Source: Lineus longissimus
Taxonomy: Eukaryota; Nemertea; Pilidiophora; Heteronemertea; Lineidae
NCBI RefSeq assembly: GCF_910592395.1
Contig: NC_088324.1
Span: 14,968,953 to 15,032,952 of the forward strand
Direction of reading: 5' to 3'
DNA length: 64,000 nt
Part shown: positions 38,401 through 47,450 of the stretch, one piece after another
Position numbering within the stretch: position 1 is the stretch's first letter
Layout: each line of letters opens with the position of its first letter
Translations under genes and position numbers: made by a program
Notes under the pieces: model-generated
Database searches by the model: none
Seen by the model: only the letters and a program-made list of their open reading frames with translations
Told to the model about the DNA's origin: nothing

Positions 38401-39295
38401 GAACTAATTCAAAGTCTGCCGCTGCAAATACAAAGTTCATGAAGTTATAAAGTAAAGTTGGTTTTGGGTAAGTTATTTTCCCATTCACTCATTCTCTCAA
38501 TGTCATTGTGGTTATTATCAATCTTGGAAGTTTGACAATGTGAATGACAATCGTGACCAAGATAGAAAAACAACACTTCAGTAGTGACATCAGAAGCAGA
38601 CAAACATAACTGGGCTCAATCAATCATGTTTTTATACCTGATTTCTGTTTAAGTTTATACTCTTTGCCCAAGACCAATAATGCCAATGGTTTCCTAAACA
38701 CAAAAAGCCAAGGGGAAGGGCCAAAAACATGGCCTAGCAAGGGGCATGGAGTGACCATGCCGGTCCGAGGCTGTGACTATTGGCCGGCTAAATATTCTTC
38801 TTCATCTTATTCGGCTTCTCATATTAAAGTGTCACTACTACATCTTCACCAAAGGTTATGACAATCAATCCCGTCTGTCGTCCATCCATTCCATGGCATG
38901 TTGTTGATAATACGACTGATAAGCAAAGCAGTAGTGTTACGAGGCATATCTGACAAAGCAAATGTCAAGCCAACAACTCTGCAAAACCAGGAAGTGAACC
39001 AGGCCAATGCTTTGAATAGGCCTTTTACACAGTCTACATTTCTACATGCATTCGCGTGCATCTTGTACAGGGAGATTTTTACCTGTGACATCTGTGGTCG
39101 AGGACTGAAGTCTTTTGGGTCGATACAATCCGGCGCCAGCACATTGAGGAGGTGGCACAATAGCACACCATCTCGTAAATTTTGTGCTAAGCTGACTACT
39201 TCGGCATCCTGCTGCGTAAATTCGTGGTCTGAGGGTAAAACATTGCATCGAATAAGCCATTCAACACACAATCGCCACTCGTCTTCTGACGCCAT
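11497..39295 (-). CDS. VAV: VAV Rho/Rac guanine nucleotide exchange factor, complete
   Basis: Domains follow the classic VAV order, linking tyrosine-kinase receptors to Rac/Rho activation at the membrane. Constant exons, 5' to 3': 39083-39295, 34637-34753 (CH, starts [14 protein letters not shown]); 32819-32943, 30100-30316 (acidic region with DYKNL, TIYDRD and EDIYDTI tyrosines, then DH start); 29825-29893, 29374-29589, 29141-29236, 28685-28846 ([19 protein letters not shown]); 28307-28398, 27950-27995, 21680-21882 (PH); 21349-21482, 21138-21209 (C1); 20206-20253, 19539-19616, 18883-19004, 18614-18676 (linker and SH3-1); one linker exon of three; 13480-13602 (SH2, FLIRES); one of two SH2 exons; 11786-12040 (SH2 end and SH3-2); 11497-11562 (end, TGA). 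All phases fit, giving 920-948 aa by isoform, slightly longer than human VAVs. One intron appears to be GC-AG. Exon borders are hand-read. Confidence 0.93.
12464..12560 (-). other. VAV: VAV mutually exclusive SH2 exon D2
   Basis: This exon encodes one base plus 32 codons that align with D1: [23 protein letters not shown], with only the conserved KHI and YIAD-KYF frame kept (read as two short blocks). It enters at phase 2 and leaves in phase 0, exactly as D1. The acceptor is TTATTGCAG and the donor CCA|GTGAGT. Only 47 bases (12561-12607) separate it from D1, and D1-D2 joining would shift frame into a stop. It is therefore an alternative exon made by duplication. Confidence 0.8.
12608..12695 (-). 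other. VAV: VAV mutually exclusive SH2 exon D1
   Basis: This exon encodes one base plus 29 codons for the second half of SH2 (beta-D to BG loop region): [12 protein letters not shown], then [13 protein letters not shown]. It enters at phase 2 (A completes the AA of the preceding exon to Lys) and leaves in phase 0 before [11 protein letters not shown]. The acceptor is GCTTTACAG and the donor CCT|GTAAGT. The KHI histidine that helps bind phosphotyrosine in SH2 domains is present. Confidence 0.82.
12991..13500. repeat. 30-bp minisatellite, 17 copies, overlapping a VAV exon end
   Basis: This is a near-perfect tandem array with a unit of 30 bp. On + the core reads AGCATGTTGCCCGACTTACT; on the VAV strand each unit reads CAACATGCTCTCAGTATAAA followed by GTAAGTCGGG. 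Sixteen units have the GTAAGT donor word and one (at 13174) has GTTAGT. Variation is limited to a few positions (ACTGAG, ACTGGG, ACAGAG, ATAGAG). The unit nearest the gene's 5' side contains the true end of the VAV SH2 exon (codons GQHALSIK) and its donor at 13474-13479. Because 30 is a multiple of three the array is open in some frames on +, but there is no evidence that it is translated. Confidence 0.95.
13603..14563. other. VAV intron between linker exon C and SH2
   Basis: AT-rich intron with runs of A and T. Nothing else is recognised in it. Confidence 0.6.
14564..14730 (-). other. VAV: VAV alternative linker exon C
   Basis: This exon encodes 55 codons plus two bases. The acceptor is TCTGCTTTTACAG and the donor TG|GTATGT. 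It enters in phase 0 (AAA CAG TCG) and leaves on the Trp codon. The peptide is Ser/Gly/His-rich and contains AYVNLADL, a YxN motif of the kind bound by GRB2 SH2 when phosphorylated (a family rule; phosphorylation here is inferred), and ends GSFPW, close to the HPW of vertebrate VAVs. Of the three, C most resembles the canonical vertebrate linker end. Confidence 0.8.
15689..16020. repeat. 112-bp tandem repeat, 3 copies, in a VAV intron
   Basis: Copies begin GCCGAGAAGTCTACC at 15689, 15801 and 15913, an exact period of 112 bp, and differ by only a few substitutions, so the duplication is recent. Each unit contains GGGATCCACTCTGCTTTACC. The open frames across it result from the repeat and are not coding. 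It lies between alternative linker exons B and C of VAV. Confidence 0.92.
16386..16618 (-). other. VAV: VAV alternative linker exon B (proline-rich)
   Basis: This exon encodes 77 codons plus two bases. The acceptor is TTCACTCTCACAG and the donor TG|GTATGT. It enters in phase 0 (GGT GTT GAT TAC) and leaves on the same SH2 Trp codon as exons A and C. It contains several class I/II-like SH3 ligands ([30 protein letters not shown]) and two CLDV/YLDV repeats, so this isoform alone offers SH3 docking sites in the linker. Spliced after exon A it would hit an in-frame TAA, so it is an alternative and not an additional exon. Confidence 0.8.
16808..17030 (-). repeat. tRNA-derived SINE family Y, copy 1
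   Basis: Homologous to 45766-45980. Both share GTGCTTTTTACTGAC at one end, then TGAAGGACA and, further on, a B-box-like word (here GGTCGTTGGATCAAAG on the minus strand). The copies are diverged by substitutions and small indels. It lies in the VAV intron between linker exons A and B. Confidence 0.5.
18024..18181 (-). other. VAV: VAV alternative linker exon A
   Basis: This exon encodes 52 codons plus two bases, between SH3-1 and SH2. The acceptor is CTCTCCACAG and the donor TG|GTATGT. It enters in phase 0 (GGT CAG GGG) and leaves in phase 2 on TG, which the next exon completes to the conserved Trp that opens SH2. It is rich in Asn, His and Ser, with a tyrosine in the context SYEMNN and an end [10 protein letters not shown]. 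It shares a GDxVDGL core with exon C, suggesting the two are old duplicates. It cannot be joined to B or C in frame (joining to C makes an immediate TGA). Confidence 0.8.
21883..27949. other. VAV intron within the PH domain (about 6 kb)
   Basis: Large intron between the two main PH exons. It contains the 64-bp duplication at 23671 and a short 10-bp repeat (CAGTTGTATG, three copies, 27111-27140). I see no nested gene on either strand; the open frames are short and unspliced. Confidence 0.6.
23671..23794. repeat. 64-bp tandem duplication
   Basis: Two adjacent copies begin CGAAATTGGCAGGGAATATG at 23671 and 23735 and run through to ATGGCGG. They differ at about four positions. The element is intronic in VAV and has no known function. 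Confidence 0.9.
28440..28535 (+). repeat. tRNA-like SINE relic
   Basis: The stretch has a tRNA-like arrangement. A-box-like GGTCATACTGGAAGTGG is followed at the right distance by a B box GGGTTCAAATC at 28501-28511, with no intact acceptor stem. It lies in the VAV intron between the DH end and the PH start. Confidence 0.4.
30317..32818. other. VAV intron 3
   Basis: No exon or repeat of note is seen. A 101-codon open frame at 31258-31563 (+) has no recognisable domain or splice context and is treated as chance. Confidence 0.55.
34754..39082. other. VAV intron 1
   Basis: This 4.3-kb intron splits the CH domain after codon 71. First introns often hold regulatory DNA, but I see no specific motif cluster or nested gene here. 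Confidence 0.6.
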
Positions 39296-39634
39296 TTTGA
39301 ATATGACTTACGGCCCGGAATCAGTATAATCTTCTCTTTCCTCAATTACCGAATAGCCGCATATAAATTTTTATCATTTGGGTGTAAATAAGCATTTTTT
39401 AACAAATTTGAAAAGTTTTGCTGATCAAAAGGCATAACTAATAAACTGTAAGTTGATTACAGTTAGCTTTGCATTGTGATAAATTATTTTGTTTGCAATG
39501 TATTTAGAATTTAGTATAACAACTAGCTCTATTCACGGACCGAACTCGGTATTCGCAGAATGGAATCCATGCAACTTGCGATTTGTTACATCCTGGCGTC
39601 ACCTATTATTTCCAGTAGAACTCCGGGGTCATAC

Positions 39635-39667
39635 TAAACAGCGTCAACCAGCGCCCACCAGGTTTAA
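39635..39667 (+). repeat. Partial copy of the inverted-repeat arm A
   Basis: CTAAACAGCGTCAACCAGCG followed by CCACCAGGTTTA matches the right arm of inverted repeat A (about 41511-41543) in the same orientation with one difference. A third fragment of this family therefore lies just upstream of the VAV start. Confidence 0.7.
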
Positions 39668-39994
39668 AAGCATATTTAAAGCTATCAAAATAAAATCTAA
39701 TGGTCTTTAACGAAATAAGCAGGACATTTTCAACATATCCTGATCGTTTCATGACATTTGTGTCCTAGATTAGCGAGTACCAGCTAAAATGTACCAGCGT
39801 CCACCGCCCAGTCGGCGGCCATGTTGGATTTGACCTGGAGGAAATGATACTGATAGGGCTTCCCAATAGTACCACAGGAGCAAGGTGATTTTCGACAACA
39901 TCTCCCTTATCTTACGTCCAAATGTCATGAAATTTTCAGGAAAGGTGTTTTATTGTGTACTTATTTCGTTTATGGCTTCTAAATTTTATTTTGA

Positions 39995-42249
39995 TGACTT
40001 AATACCTGACGTTAAACCTGGTGGACGCTGGTGGACGCTGTTTAGGATGAACGGAACTTCCTCCATCCCTCGAAGTGTACGCCGAAGATGTAACAAATCG
40101 CACTTGGAGTGATTCACATATTTTCTGGTGACAGAATGTGCTGTTTTTGTTGCTTTTGGCAGATGGATATTGACTGACATTTCATCATATGACATAACAA
40201 CAAAACTGGTCACCAGGAGGGCACAGGCTCAACACGGTAGAACCCTTTTCCTTTCTGTATTTTTCATTTCTATTTCGCCAATGCATTTTATGCATGCAAA
40301 TAGTATAGTAGGGCCTACAGGCTACAGTAGCCGGTATCAGGCTGTTTCGCTACATTGCCAGTTCGCTACCAGTCGTTTCGCTACATGTGGCGGTCGTTTC
40401 GCTACATGGTAGGTCGTTTCGCTACATGGGTGGAGTCGTTTCGATACATGATGGGTACGGTCGTTTCGCTACATGGAGGACGTTTCGCTACATGGGTGGA
40501 GTCGTTTCGTTACATGGATTAAGTCGATTCTCTTATCTTTTCTCAATAACGCGTTGATCTTGGCGACACATTTGTTGTACTTCTCTGGGACTCTGTAGCG
40601 ACTCTTGCTTGTGTTGAATCTTGTTAATTTTGTTCACAGCCTTATAAGGCACTTGAGCGCAACGCAGTATTTCTCTGAAGGAGAAAAGCTTGATGGGTTA
40701 TATCCGGTACGCGCGAGACTACCGCAAAGACTTATGGGTACGTACCGCCAGCTCCCCCGGTCTGTACATCTTGATTGTAGTATACTCGAGCATTTTTTCC
40801 CTAAATTCACAACAAATATTTAGCCCGGAGTTTAGCACAAACTTGAAAAAATAATGACTCCACCCATGTAGCGAAACGACCTACGATGTAGCGAAATTAC
40901 CTACATCCATGTAACGAAACGACTCCACCCATGTAGCGAAACGTCCTCCATGTAGCGAAACGACCGTACCCATCATGTATCGAAACGACTCCACCCATGT
41001 AGCGAAACGACCTACCATGTAGCGAAACGACCGCCACATGTAGCGAAACGACTGGTAGCGAACTGGCAATGTAGCGAAACGACAGTAAACCCAGTAGCCT
41101 GCCTAGGGCCATAGGCCTACATGCAGATATGTCATTCATGTGCACCACCTAGACTCAGGAAAACAAACATGTCTCAGAAAACATGTATAGATTAACTGGT
41201 ATTATATCATTTTATGCTGATTTCAATCGTTTCTCTTGGGCTAACATTATTCCAGTCGGATAATTTCAGAATTCCACATGATATTGATAATAAATAATGC
41301 TGATGGACGTGATATTGATAATAAATAACGGCATATGGACGCACTAGCAGCCAATTAATGTACAACGAGGACGAGAGGCTGAAAACATAAACTGAACACT
41401 ACAATGTTCGAATGTAACAATGACACATATGTACCCTTTGCCAAGATTGTCAAATAGATTTGTTACATCTTCGGCGTACACTTCGAGGGATGGAGGAAGT
41501 TCCGTTCATCCTAAACAGCGTCAACCAGCGTCCACCAGGTTTAACGTCAGGTATTAAGTCACCTAAATAACACCAGAGCTCCCAAGGCAATTCACTTGGC
41601 TTGTGTCAACATCTCATCAGCGTTTGAACTAATTGAACGAGCCAGTTTCCACATCCATTATTCATGAGAGGCCACGCATTCAGCCTTGAACACATGCTCC
41701 TCTCATATTCACCCGAGCAGGTTGACTCAGTATTGTTCATCCACCACATGCTGCTGGTTGCATGTACCGTGAGGTTGGCAGCGCGATTATCCACCTAGGG
41801 TAACTGTATCTAATAAAGAAACGTGGAATAACGGTATCTGATCTCAGGAACTGTGGAATATCCTATGGCCTGTTATTCTGAGATATCTTTCGGAGTATCA
41901 TCCCAAATGTTCTGCCCACTTCACTCAAGTGAAGTCTATTTTTCTCAGAGGTGAGTTATCCATCTAAACTTTGCTGCAGGTTTGATTTGAGATTTAAAAT
42001 TTGTATTCACGTGTGGTCTATCGACTATCCTTACAAGTAGGTAAACCAAAAGTTTGTTCAGGTCACTCTCAGTCCTAGCCCAGTTCTTGTTTTGTAAAGG
42101 CTTCAGTTCAAATGCCTTCTATTTGACAATCTTGGCAAAGGGTACATATGTGTCATTGTTACATTCGAACATTGTAGTGTTCAGTTTATGTTTTCAGCCT
42201 CTCGTCCTCGTTGTACATTAATTGGCTGCTAGTGCGTCCATATGCCGTT
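39995..42249. repeat. Composite of three large inverted repeats (foldback-like)
   Basis: Pair A: 39995-40099 with 41457-41561 (105 bp, about one mismatch). Pair B: 41327-41458 with 42119-42249 (about 131 bp, identical by eye); its left arm abuts the right arm of pair A. Pair C, inside A: 40344-40519 with 40905-41080 (176 bp, identical), with a 385-bp loop. The C arms consist of a degenerate repeat of GTCGTTTCGCTACATG (8 copies left, complement in about 10 copies right). No transposase ORF is visible. The region lies between the VAV start and the next gene, so it may sit in promoter DNA. Confidence 0.9.
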
Positions 42250-43311
42250 TGCTGGAATCATTTTGCCCTTTGAGTAGTGTGTCCCATCAGCTGCCAACTT
42301 GAAATATCAATATTTGCACTCTTTACACTTCGATCGCCCTTGTGATCGGTGGTTATAGTACAAATGTCCCAATTTTACCCTGGTTTTGAAGCTGGGCTGG
42401 ATTCTGAAAGAGGAGCATATCCAGTGTAGAAAAGGTCAGGGTCAATTGGTACCCTTGGTATTAAGTGTTGGATGGGTGGTTCTTTTAGTTCCCCAAACCC
42501 CAAATTCATACCTCCTGTAAAAGTTCAGTGCATTTTAACCACTTACCTGATGTTTTCTCATTGAGCAGTTCTGCATAACATTGTGTCTGCAGTTTTGAGT
42601 TGCAAATTCTGCACATATTCTGGGGTTTTGCCAGCCATCATGAACAGGACACAAGTGGGCTTTATTGCAGCGAAGATAGTGTAGCATAATGTACAACTTT
42701 TTAAAAAAATTAATCTAAAGTATCAGTTTTTATTGACAGTAAAAGTCGGCAGGCAGAACAAAACCTGCACAACCTGCAAACAACCAATGAAAATAAACAC
42801 AGGATAACACATTCTAGAGACTAAGCATCTGCTAAAAGTGTTTATGTGGAAGAAACATGTTCACTAGCTGTTGGTTTGGATCCATAGTTTTCGTTTCTAA
42901 CTCCGTGTATGGACCGAATCTCATTACATTCTAAGGGTACTCAAAAGTAGCTACAAGTCGTGTCAATGAAATATCTAATTTAGAATTCATTCTTCACATT
43001 TTGACACAAGTGATGGTACTTCTAAGTTCTGATGATGGTATAAAGTCGGATATTGCAGTAATCGGCTCTGGATGGGAAATAAAGTGAGTTTTCCTCAGGT
43101 GAATGCAAACATCTCAAAAAGTGATGTTTCCATGAATCATTTCACCGTGAGTAATAATCTTGTGGCCTCAGACCTCACAAACGATAACAACCTATCTTCA
43201 GTATTAATGAGCAAGATAAGACAAAAACATAATGTCAAAAGTGAAAACACTTCAGGCTAAGCTTAAGTCGATGTTCACCTTTGAGAAAACAGTTCTAAAA
43301 AACTTCTTACA
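42250..43311. other. Intergenic DNA
   Basis: No supported exon. A 62-codon frame at 43072-43260 begins MGNKVS but contains a good splice donor (AAA|GTGAGT) straight after the fourth codon, so it is doubtful as coding sequence. Confidence 0.45.
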
Positions 43312-43826
43312 ATGGCCACACTGCACGTGATACATGAGCCCCATTACACGTCAATTGATTGGAAGATGAGCAGTTGCTTGCCCGGGATGCTGCGAGACTT
43401 TAACCGGGCATTGTCTCCTAGCAGCTGGCGTGGGATTACTCTTTTCTTTCATCCCAATGGCGATGTCAATGGCCATATTGATTTTGCGATTGAAAGACTA
43501 TGTGTTTTGTGCAGTTGCAATGTGTCAGTGGGACATTTGAGGTGACGTGTTTCATGTTGGCAGTCGAGTGATTAGAATGTTGTCTCGTTATTTCTCTGGT
43601 TACTTTCTTTTTATAAGGTTCGTTCTTTATGCCTTCAGATATTTGTGTGTGTGTTGTTGCAGATATGTAGATGGAGAGTCGGGTCAGAGGCTGATCACTT
43701 TCAACATCATCACCAATGTAGAGCAGCCCCCTCCCTCCCCAAACTCAACATCGCATTCACAAACTACACCCTGACTCATCACATATTTGCTTTCTCTTTT
43801 CAGTCACCCGCCACCCACCATACTAA
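43312..43826 (+). CDS. Candidate small gene, function unknown
   Basis: An ATG in a strong start context (ACAATGG) opens a frame of about 77 codons (43312-43542, MATLHVIHEPHYTSIDWK..., with WRGITLFFHPNGDVNG). The frame can be spliced from a phase-2 donor AG|GTGACG (exon end 43541) to an acceptor TTGTTGCAG (exon start 43673), continuing YVDGESGQRLITFNIITN. It then either runs to TGA at about 43774, or splices AAT|GTAGAG to TTTTCAG at 43803 and stops at 43830-43832. The product would be about 103-114 aa. No family is recognised. The exon model is a hypothesis; the next 96-codon ORF overlaps its possible last exon in another frame. Confidence 0.35.
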
Positions 43827-44117
43827 ATGAGCAGACCAAGGGTCAGATCAGAATCAGATCACTCGCAACAATTCATCCATCAGCGATACGAAGACGCGGC
43901 TCACGTCATCTTCCGTCACCAACAAAAACTCAGCAAAGGTTTGCCATCGAATAATTACCTGACATTTGGCGACTCGTGCAAACACACGGACTACGTTCAT
44001 TTTGGCAACGCAAATGTCGTCAAAATTCCGAAAGAACACCTGAAGGATGTAAACGACCAGACTAAAGTTGACAGCACACCTAGTAATACTCAGTCGAAAA
44101 TTTGTACGATTATGTGA
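43827..44117 (+). CDS. 96-aa ORF ending in a CaaX-like motif, unknown
   Basis: Single-exon ORF (MSRPRVRSESDHSQQF...) directly after a strong splice acceptor at 43803, with an in-frame TAA just before its ATG. Translation would therefore begin here, on an mRNA whose upstream exons are untranslated or code in another frame. Composition is charged, soluble and protein-like (HVIFRHQQKLSKGLP, YVHFGNANVVKIPKEHL). The C terminus is KICTIM; Cys-Thr-Ile-Met fits the CaaX prenylation rule. No homologous family is recognised. It lies 240 bp before the RABEPK start on the same strand, so it could also be a 5' exon of, or an upstream cistron on, that transcript. Confidence 0.4.
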   Translation: MSRPRVRSESDHSQQFIHQRYEDAAHVIFRHQQKLSKGLPSNNYLTFGDSCKHTDYVHFGNANVVKIPKEHLKDVNDQTKVDSTPSNTQSKICTIM

Positions 44118-44357
44118 CAAGTGTGCCTCCCAGTGTTAAATGTTTGTACTGCTTTTACTTAGAGGATGTGTAGTTCCTGTTTGCCGTGTCATTTGTCGTC
44201 TAAATTTGTCAACTTATAAAGGCAGCACTGATCATCATATCATCGTCATGAACTTGTGAATTTTGAACTTTATATCCGACTTGTTGTGTCGTTAAAGCTG
44301 TATATATCTTTAGTAATTTAAATTAAGTAGTGATTTATAATTAGGAACAGGAACAAC

Positions 44358-46236
44358 ATGGAAGTTCATCCATTCTTGGAACAGGGTGTTGTCCCGAATA
44401 ACAATCTCTGGTACGTTCTATCTACTCTTGGTGAAAGTCCTACAATGCGGGTCGGTCATTCCTGTTCATTCATCCCTGGGGAAAATGGGAACGGGAAGTT
44501 ATTTGTGATTGGTGGCGCAACCCCAAGTGGATCATTCTCGGAAGTGTTCTTACTTGACTTGGACACGTTACAGTGGGACACGTGTGAGGCAGAAGGGTTC
44601 AAAGGTCGTTACGAACACGCTGCATTTGTGCCAGAAAGTGTGCCACAGAAGGTTTACATATTCGGTGGTGCGGAGCAATCTGGGAACATGAAATCAGTCC
44701 AAGTTTATGATATGAAGGATCGAACATGGACTTCAGTTGACGTTACGGGTACTGCACCATCTGCCCGAACACAACACATGTCCCAAGCTGGTTGCGGAGA
44801 CAAATTCTATGTATTCAGTGGAGGGGAATCCGGAGTTACACCAGTTAATGACCGTAATGTCTATTGCTTTGATACATCAACACATTCCTGGAGTACCTTG
44901 GAAACACATGGAAAAACTCCCGAGCCAAGACATGGCCATCTATTTGTTGGGGTTGGGACTAAATTATACCTTCACGGTGGGATGTCCGGCCCAAACTTTT
45001 TTGACGACGTTCATGTATTTGATCTGATGACAAATACGTGGCACAATGAGAAGAAACGCAAAGGCTTCTTGTCAGCTAGAGCAGCACATAGTGGTGTTGC
45101 TGTCGGGAAGTTCATCTATGTGTTTGGAGGCATGAATAAAGAGGGCGCTCTGGACGACACTTACAGGTTAAACACAGGTTAGTGAATGAGAAACGGCCAA
45201 GTTATGAAAGATCATACCAGATGTGGACTACTGTGCCCTTTACATTTCCATGGGATCCATACAGTAGTGGAAAAAGTACTCGGTAGTTGAGCCTGAAGAA
45301 ATGTTCTGATTGAAGCTTCAGTGTCAGTTTAGGTCTGTTTACTGAAGCTGTGATGGGGTAATTCAAATGTTCTGTGTTTTCTTGTGTCAACAAGTCACAA
45401 CTCTTTGCTGAATCATTGCTCTCCTTTCAGAAACATTGAAATGGACAAGGATCGACCTTGGTGGTCCACCACCGACATCGCGATTAGATTTTGCCATGTG
45501 CGCCTTCCCCTTCACCATCAATGTTTCCGGCGATGCAGAAACTAGCAATGCTGGAGCTGCTGCCAAGAGGGCCCAGGATGCCATGGCTAAGTCCCTGCAG
45601 GTGCTGAGCCTTGGGGAGGATCCTGAGAAGGAGGGAATACCAGAGGGTGCAGGTAAGACATGTTTGCATCAGTATATTACTGTCACATTTGGATTTGAGT
45701 TGTTATGAGAATAAAGAGCCGGAGGTCGGTATAATGACGTCTATGCTACCAGCTACTTACCAACAGTGCTTTTTACTGACCTCATTGTGCCCAAAAATTC
45801 TTTACGGCACACTTCATTGCTATGCTGAAGTTCTCCAAAGACGCAGTATATAATGCCGCAGCATATAACCTGAGCTGTCTTTGAAGGACAGGGTCTTGAC
45901 CAGAGCTGTGGTTTGAACCCATGACCCTTGATTTCAGAGTCTGCTTCCTTGACCTGAGTACGTCACACCAGTCGAGGCCAAATTCATAATTTGTCAATGT
46001 CAGGTTGTTGTTAAATGTTGCATACTTTTCATGGATATTTTTCAGAGCCAAGTAAAGAGACTCGAGACGAGGAGGAAACAGAAGTAACTGAACAAGCAGC
46101 TGGTGATGCTGTGTCTGCCTCAGCATCCATTGGTACAGTCACTGAGACACAAACAGTTACCTTAGTCCTGTTGCATGGTGGGATGGACACCGAGGGAAAC
46201 ATATGGGATGATAGTTTAGTCTTCAAAGCTGAGTGA
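44358..46236 (+). CDS. RABEPK: RABEPK, Rab9 effector with kelch motifs
   Basis: Exons 44358-45177, 45431-45652 and 46046-46236; phases 1 and 1 match. The product is 410 aa against 372 in human. The protein is a kelch beta-propeller that binds Rab9-GTP and acts in endosome-to-Golgi transport (family knowledge). Diagnostic blocks are the start LEQGVVPNNNLWYVL, then RVGHSCSFIPG, RYEHAAFVP, YIFGGAEQSGN, SARTQHMSQAG, PRHGHLFVG and YVFGGMNKEGALDD, ending in a last blade VLLHGGMDTEGN. At least six kelch repeats are visible. The extra length lies in a Glu/Ala/Thr-rich insert before the last blade, split by intron 2. A likely acceptor AATTAG at 44339-44344, just upstream of the ATG, suggests a separate 5' UTR exon. 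Confidence 0.95.
45766..45980 (-). repeat. tRNA-derived SINE family Y, copy 2
   Basis: Minus strand contains GGGTCATGGGTTCAAACC, a good B box (core at 45910-45919), preceded at tRNA-like distance by an A-box-like word. The sequence is homologous to 16808-17030 (shared GTGCTTTTTACTGAC and GAAGGACA words). It lies inside RABEPK intron 2. Confidence 0.55.
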
Positions 46237-46607
46237 ACTTCGTTACTGTGTGATCTTGGCATGGACTTGTGAGCTCTGTTCATTACTTCAGATTGCCAAA
46301 TATCTGGCTCAATACCAGTTTATGTATTCACTGACATCTTGCTGTTGTGCTACAACAGTATTTGCTGTAAGCATCATATCATGTTCTCTCATAAGGATTG
46401 CCTGAAGCCATCAACCTTGTATACAGTTGAAATGTTTCACTGTGTAGTCGTACTGCTGAAAATTTATAAGGTGTATACAGAGTAATTTATAAGGTGTATA
46501 CAGAGTCTTGACCGTGTTGAATTCACTACTTTTTCAGAAGATAAACCTGATTAGAAATAGATGTGTAAATTGTGTTGTCACTTTTTGGTTAGTACACCAT
46601 TTTGGAA

Positions 46608-46613
46608 AATAAA
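46608..46613 (+). terminator. RABEPK polyadenylation signal
   Basis: Canonical AATAAA, 372 bases after the stop codon and followed by an AT-rich and then T-rich stretch. It is the best-placed candidate in the 3' region. Confidence 0.6.
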
Positions 46614-47077
46614 GAAAATTTGAACGATACAATCCTTTTGTTTTTTCACTGGGCCTTTCATGGCAAAGGCTCAAGTCTGAGCATTGACGACTGGAAGGCA
46701 ACTGGAACTTCTTCCATCATACAGGAGTGTCACCATTTCAGTCCTTATGCACTGTAGTGACACCGTTAGGCAACATCACATCCATCGCCAACTGGGACAC
46801 CTTGGGGAACAAACAATGGCTGTCCTTGATAGATCGATCTTATTACAGAAAGTTCAGTACTTGTCTGGGATTTTTGAACATGGTGTGTAGACACTAACAG
46901 CCCTCCCCACATGTTTGGATTGTAGCAGTGTCCATTGAACAGAACAACTCCGACTGTACATTCCATGAGCCAGTTCTCCTTTGAGAGCAGAGCAAGAGCA
47001 GAGTCCTGAAGGGTGGGGGCACCATAGCCATAACAGTAACCATACCTGTAATCGTATGGGATGGCCTGTACATTGCA

Positions 47078-47430
47078 GGGTTGGCTCTGTGAATTTTTTC
47101 CTCCTAGCCACTTTTTAGCCAAGTGGCTGTCACTTTTAGCCATATTTAGTCAGCTCTAGCCATTGCCGATCGTTTGTCCATCTTGGGGCCGACCCAGCCC
47201 ACAGTAACATGTGCGAGAATGGCACCCCGCCAGTACTGAAACTAGCAAATCAACGAACGATTCGAGGAACCCGTGACCGGAGACTCCATGGCAACGAAGC
47301 GAGCGGGAAACTAGCCGATAATGTATGCGTAAGGCGACCGGCAGCGCCACCAAAATCACTGTAGCGGCAACGGGGAGAATTACAATGCAGACGATAGCAA
47401 CCACGTGTGTATAGCGCGACCACCCGCAAA
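47078..47430. repeat. Dispersed repeat family X, copy 2
   Basis: Matches 7258-7655 in the same orientation, without the internal 63-bp duplication but with a short extra stretch before GCCATTGCCGATCGTTTGTC. Divergence is about 5 percent by eye. It lies immediately beside the 3' tail of the LINE at 47451. Confidence 0.75.
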
Positions 47431-47450
47431 CATAATAAAGTTTGACTGAC

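Noticed and set aside
40881-41148. Frames with repeated SFRYM peptides
   Set aside because: Product of the satellite palindrome, with no sign of coding function.
43072-43260. 62-codon ORF starting MGNKVS (myristoylation-like)
   Set aside because: A good splice donor follows the fourth codon, the rest is low-complexity, and no connection to a downstream exon could be established.
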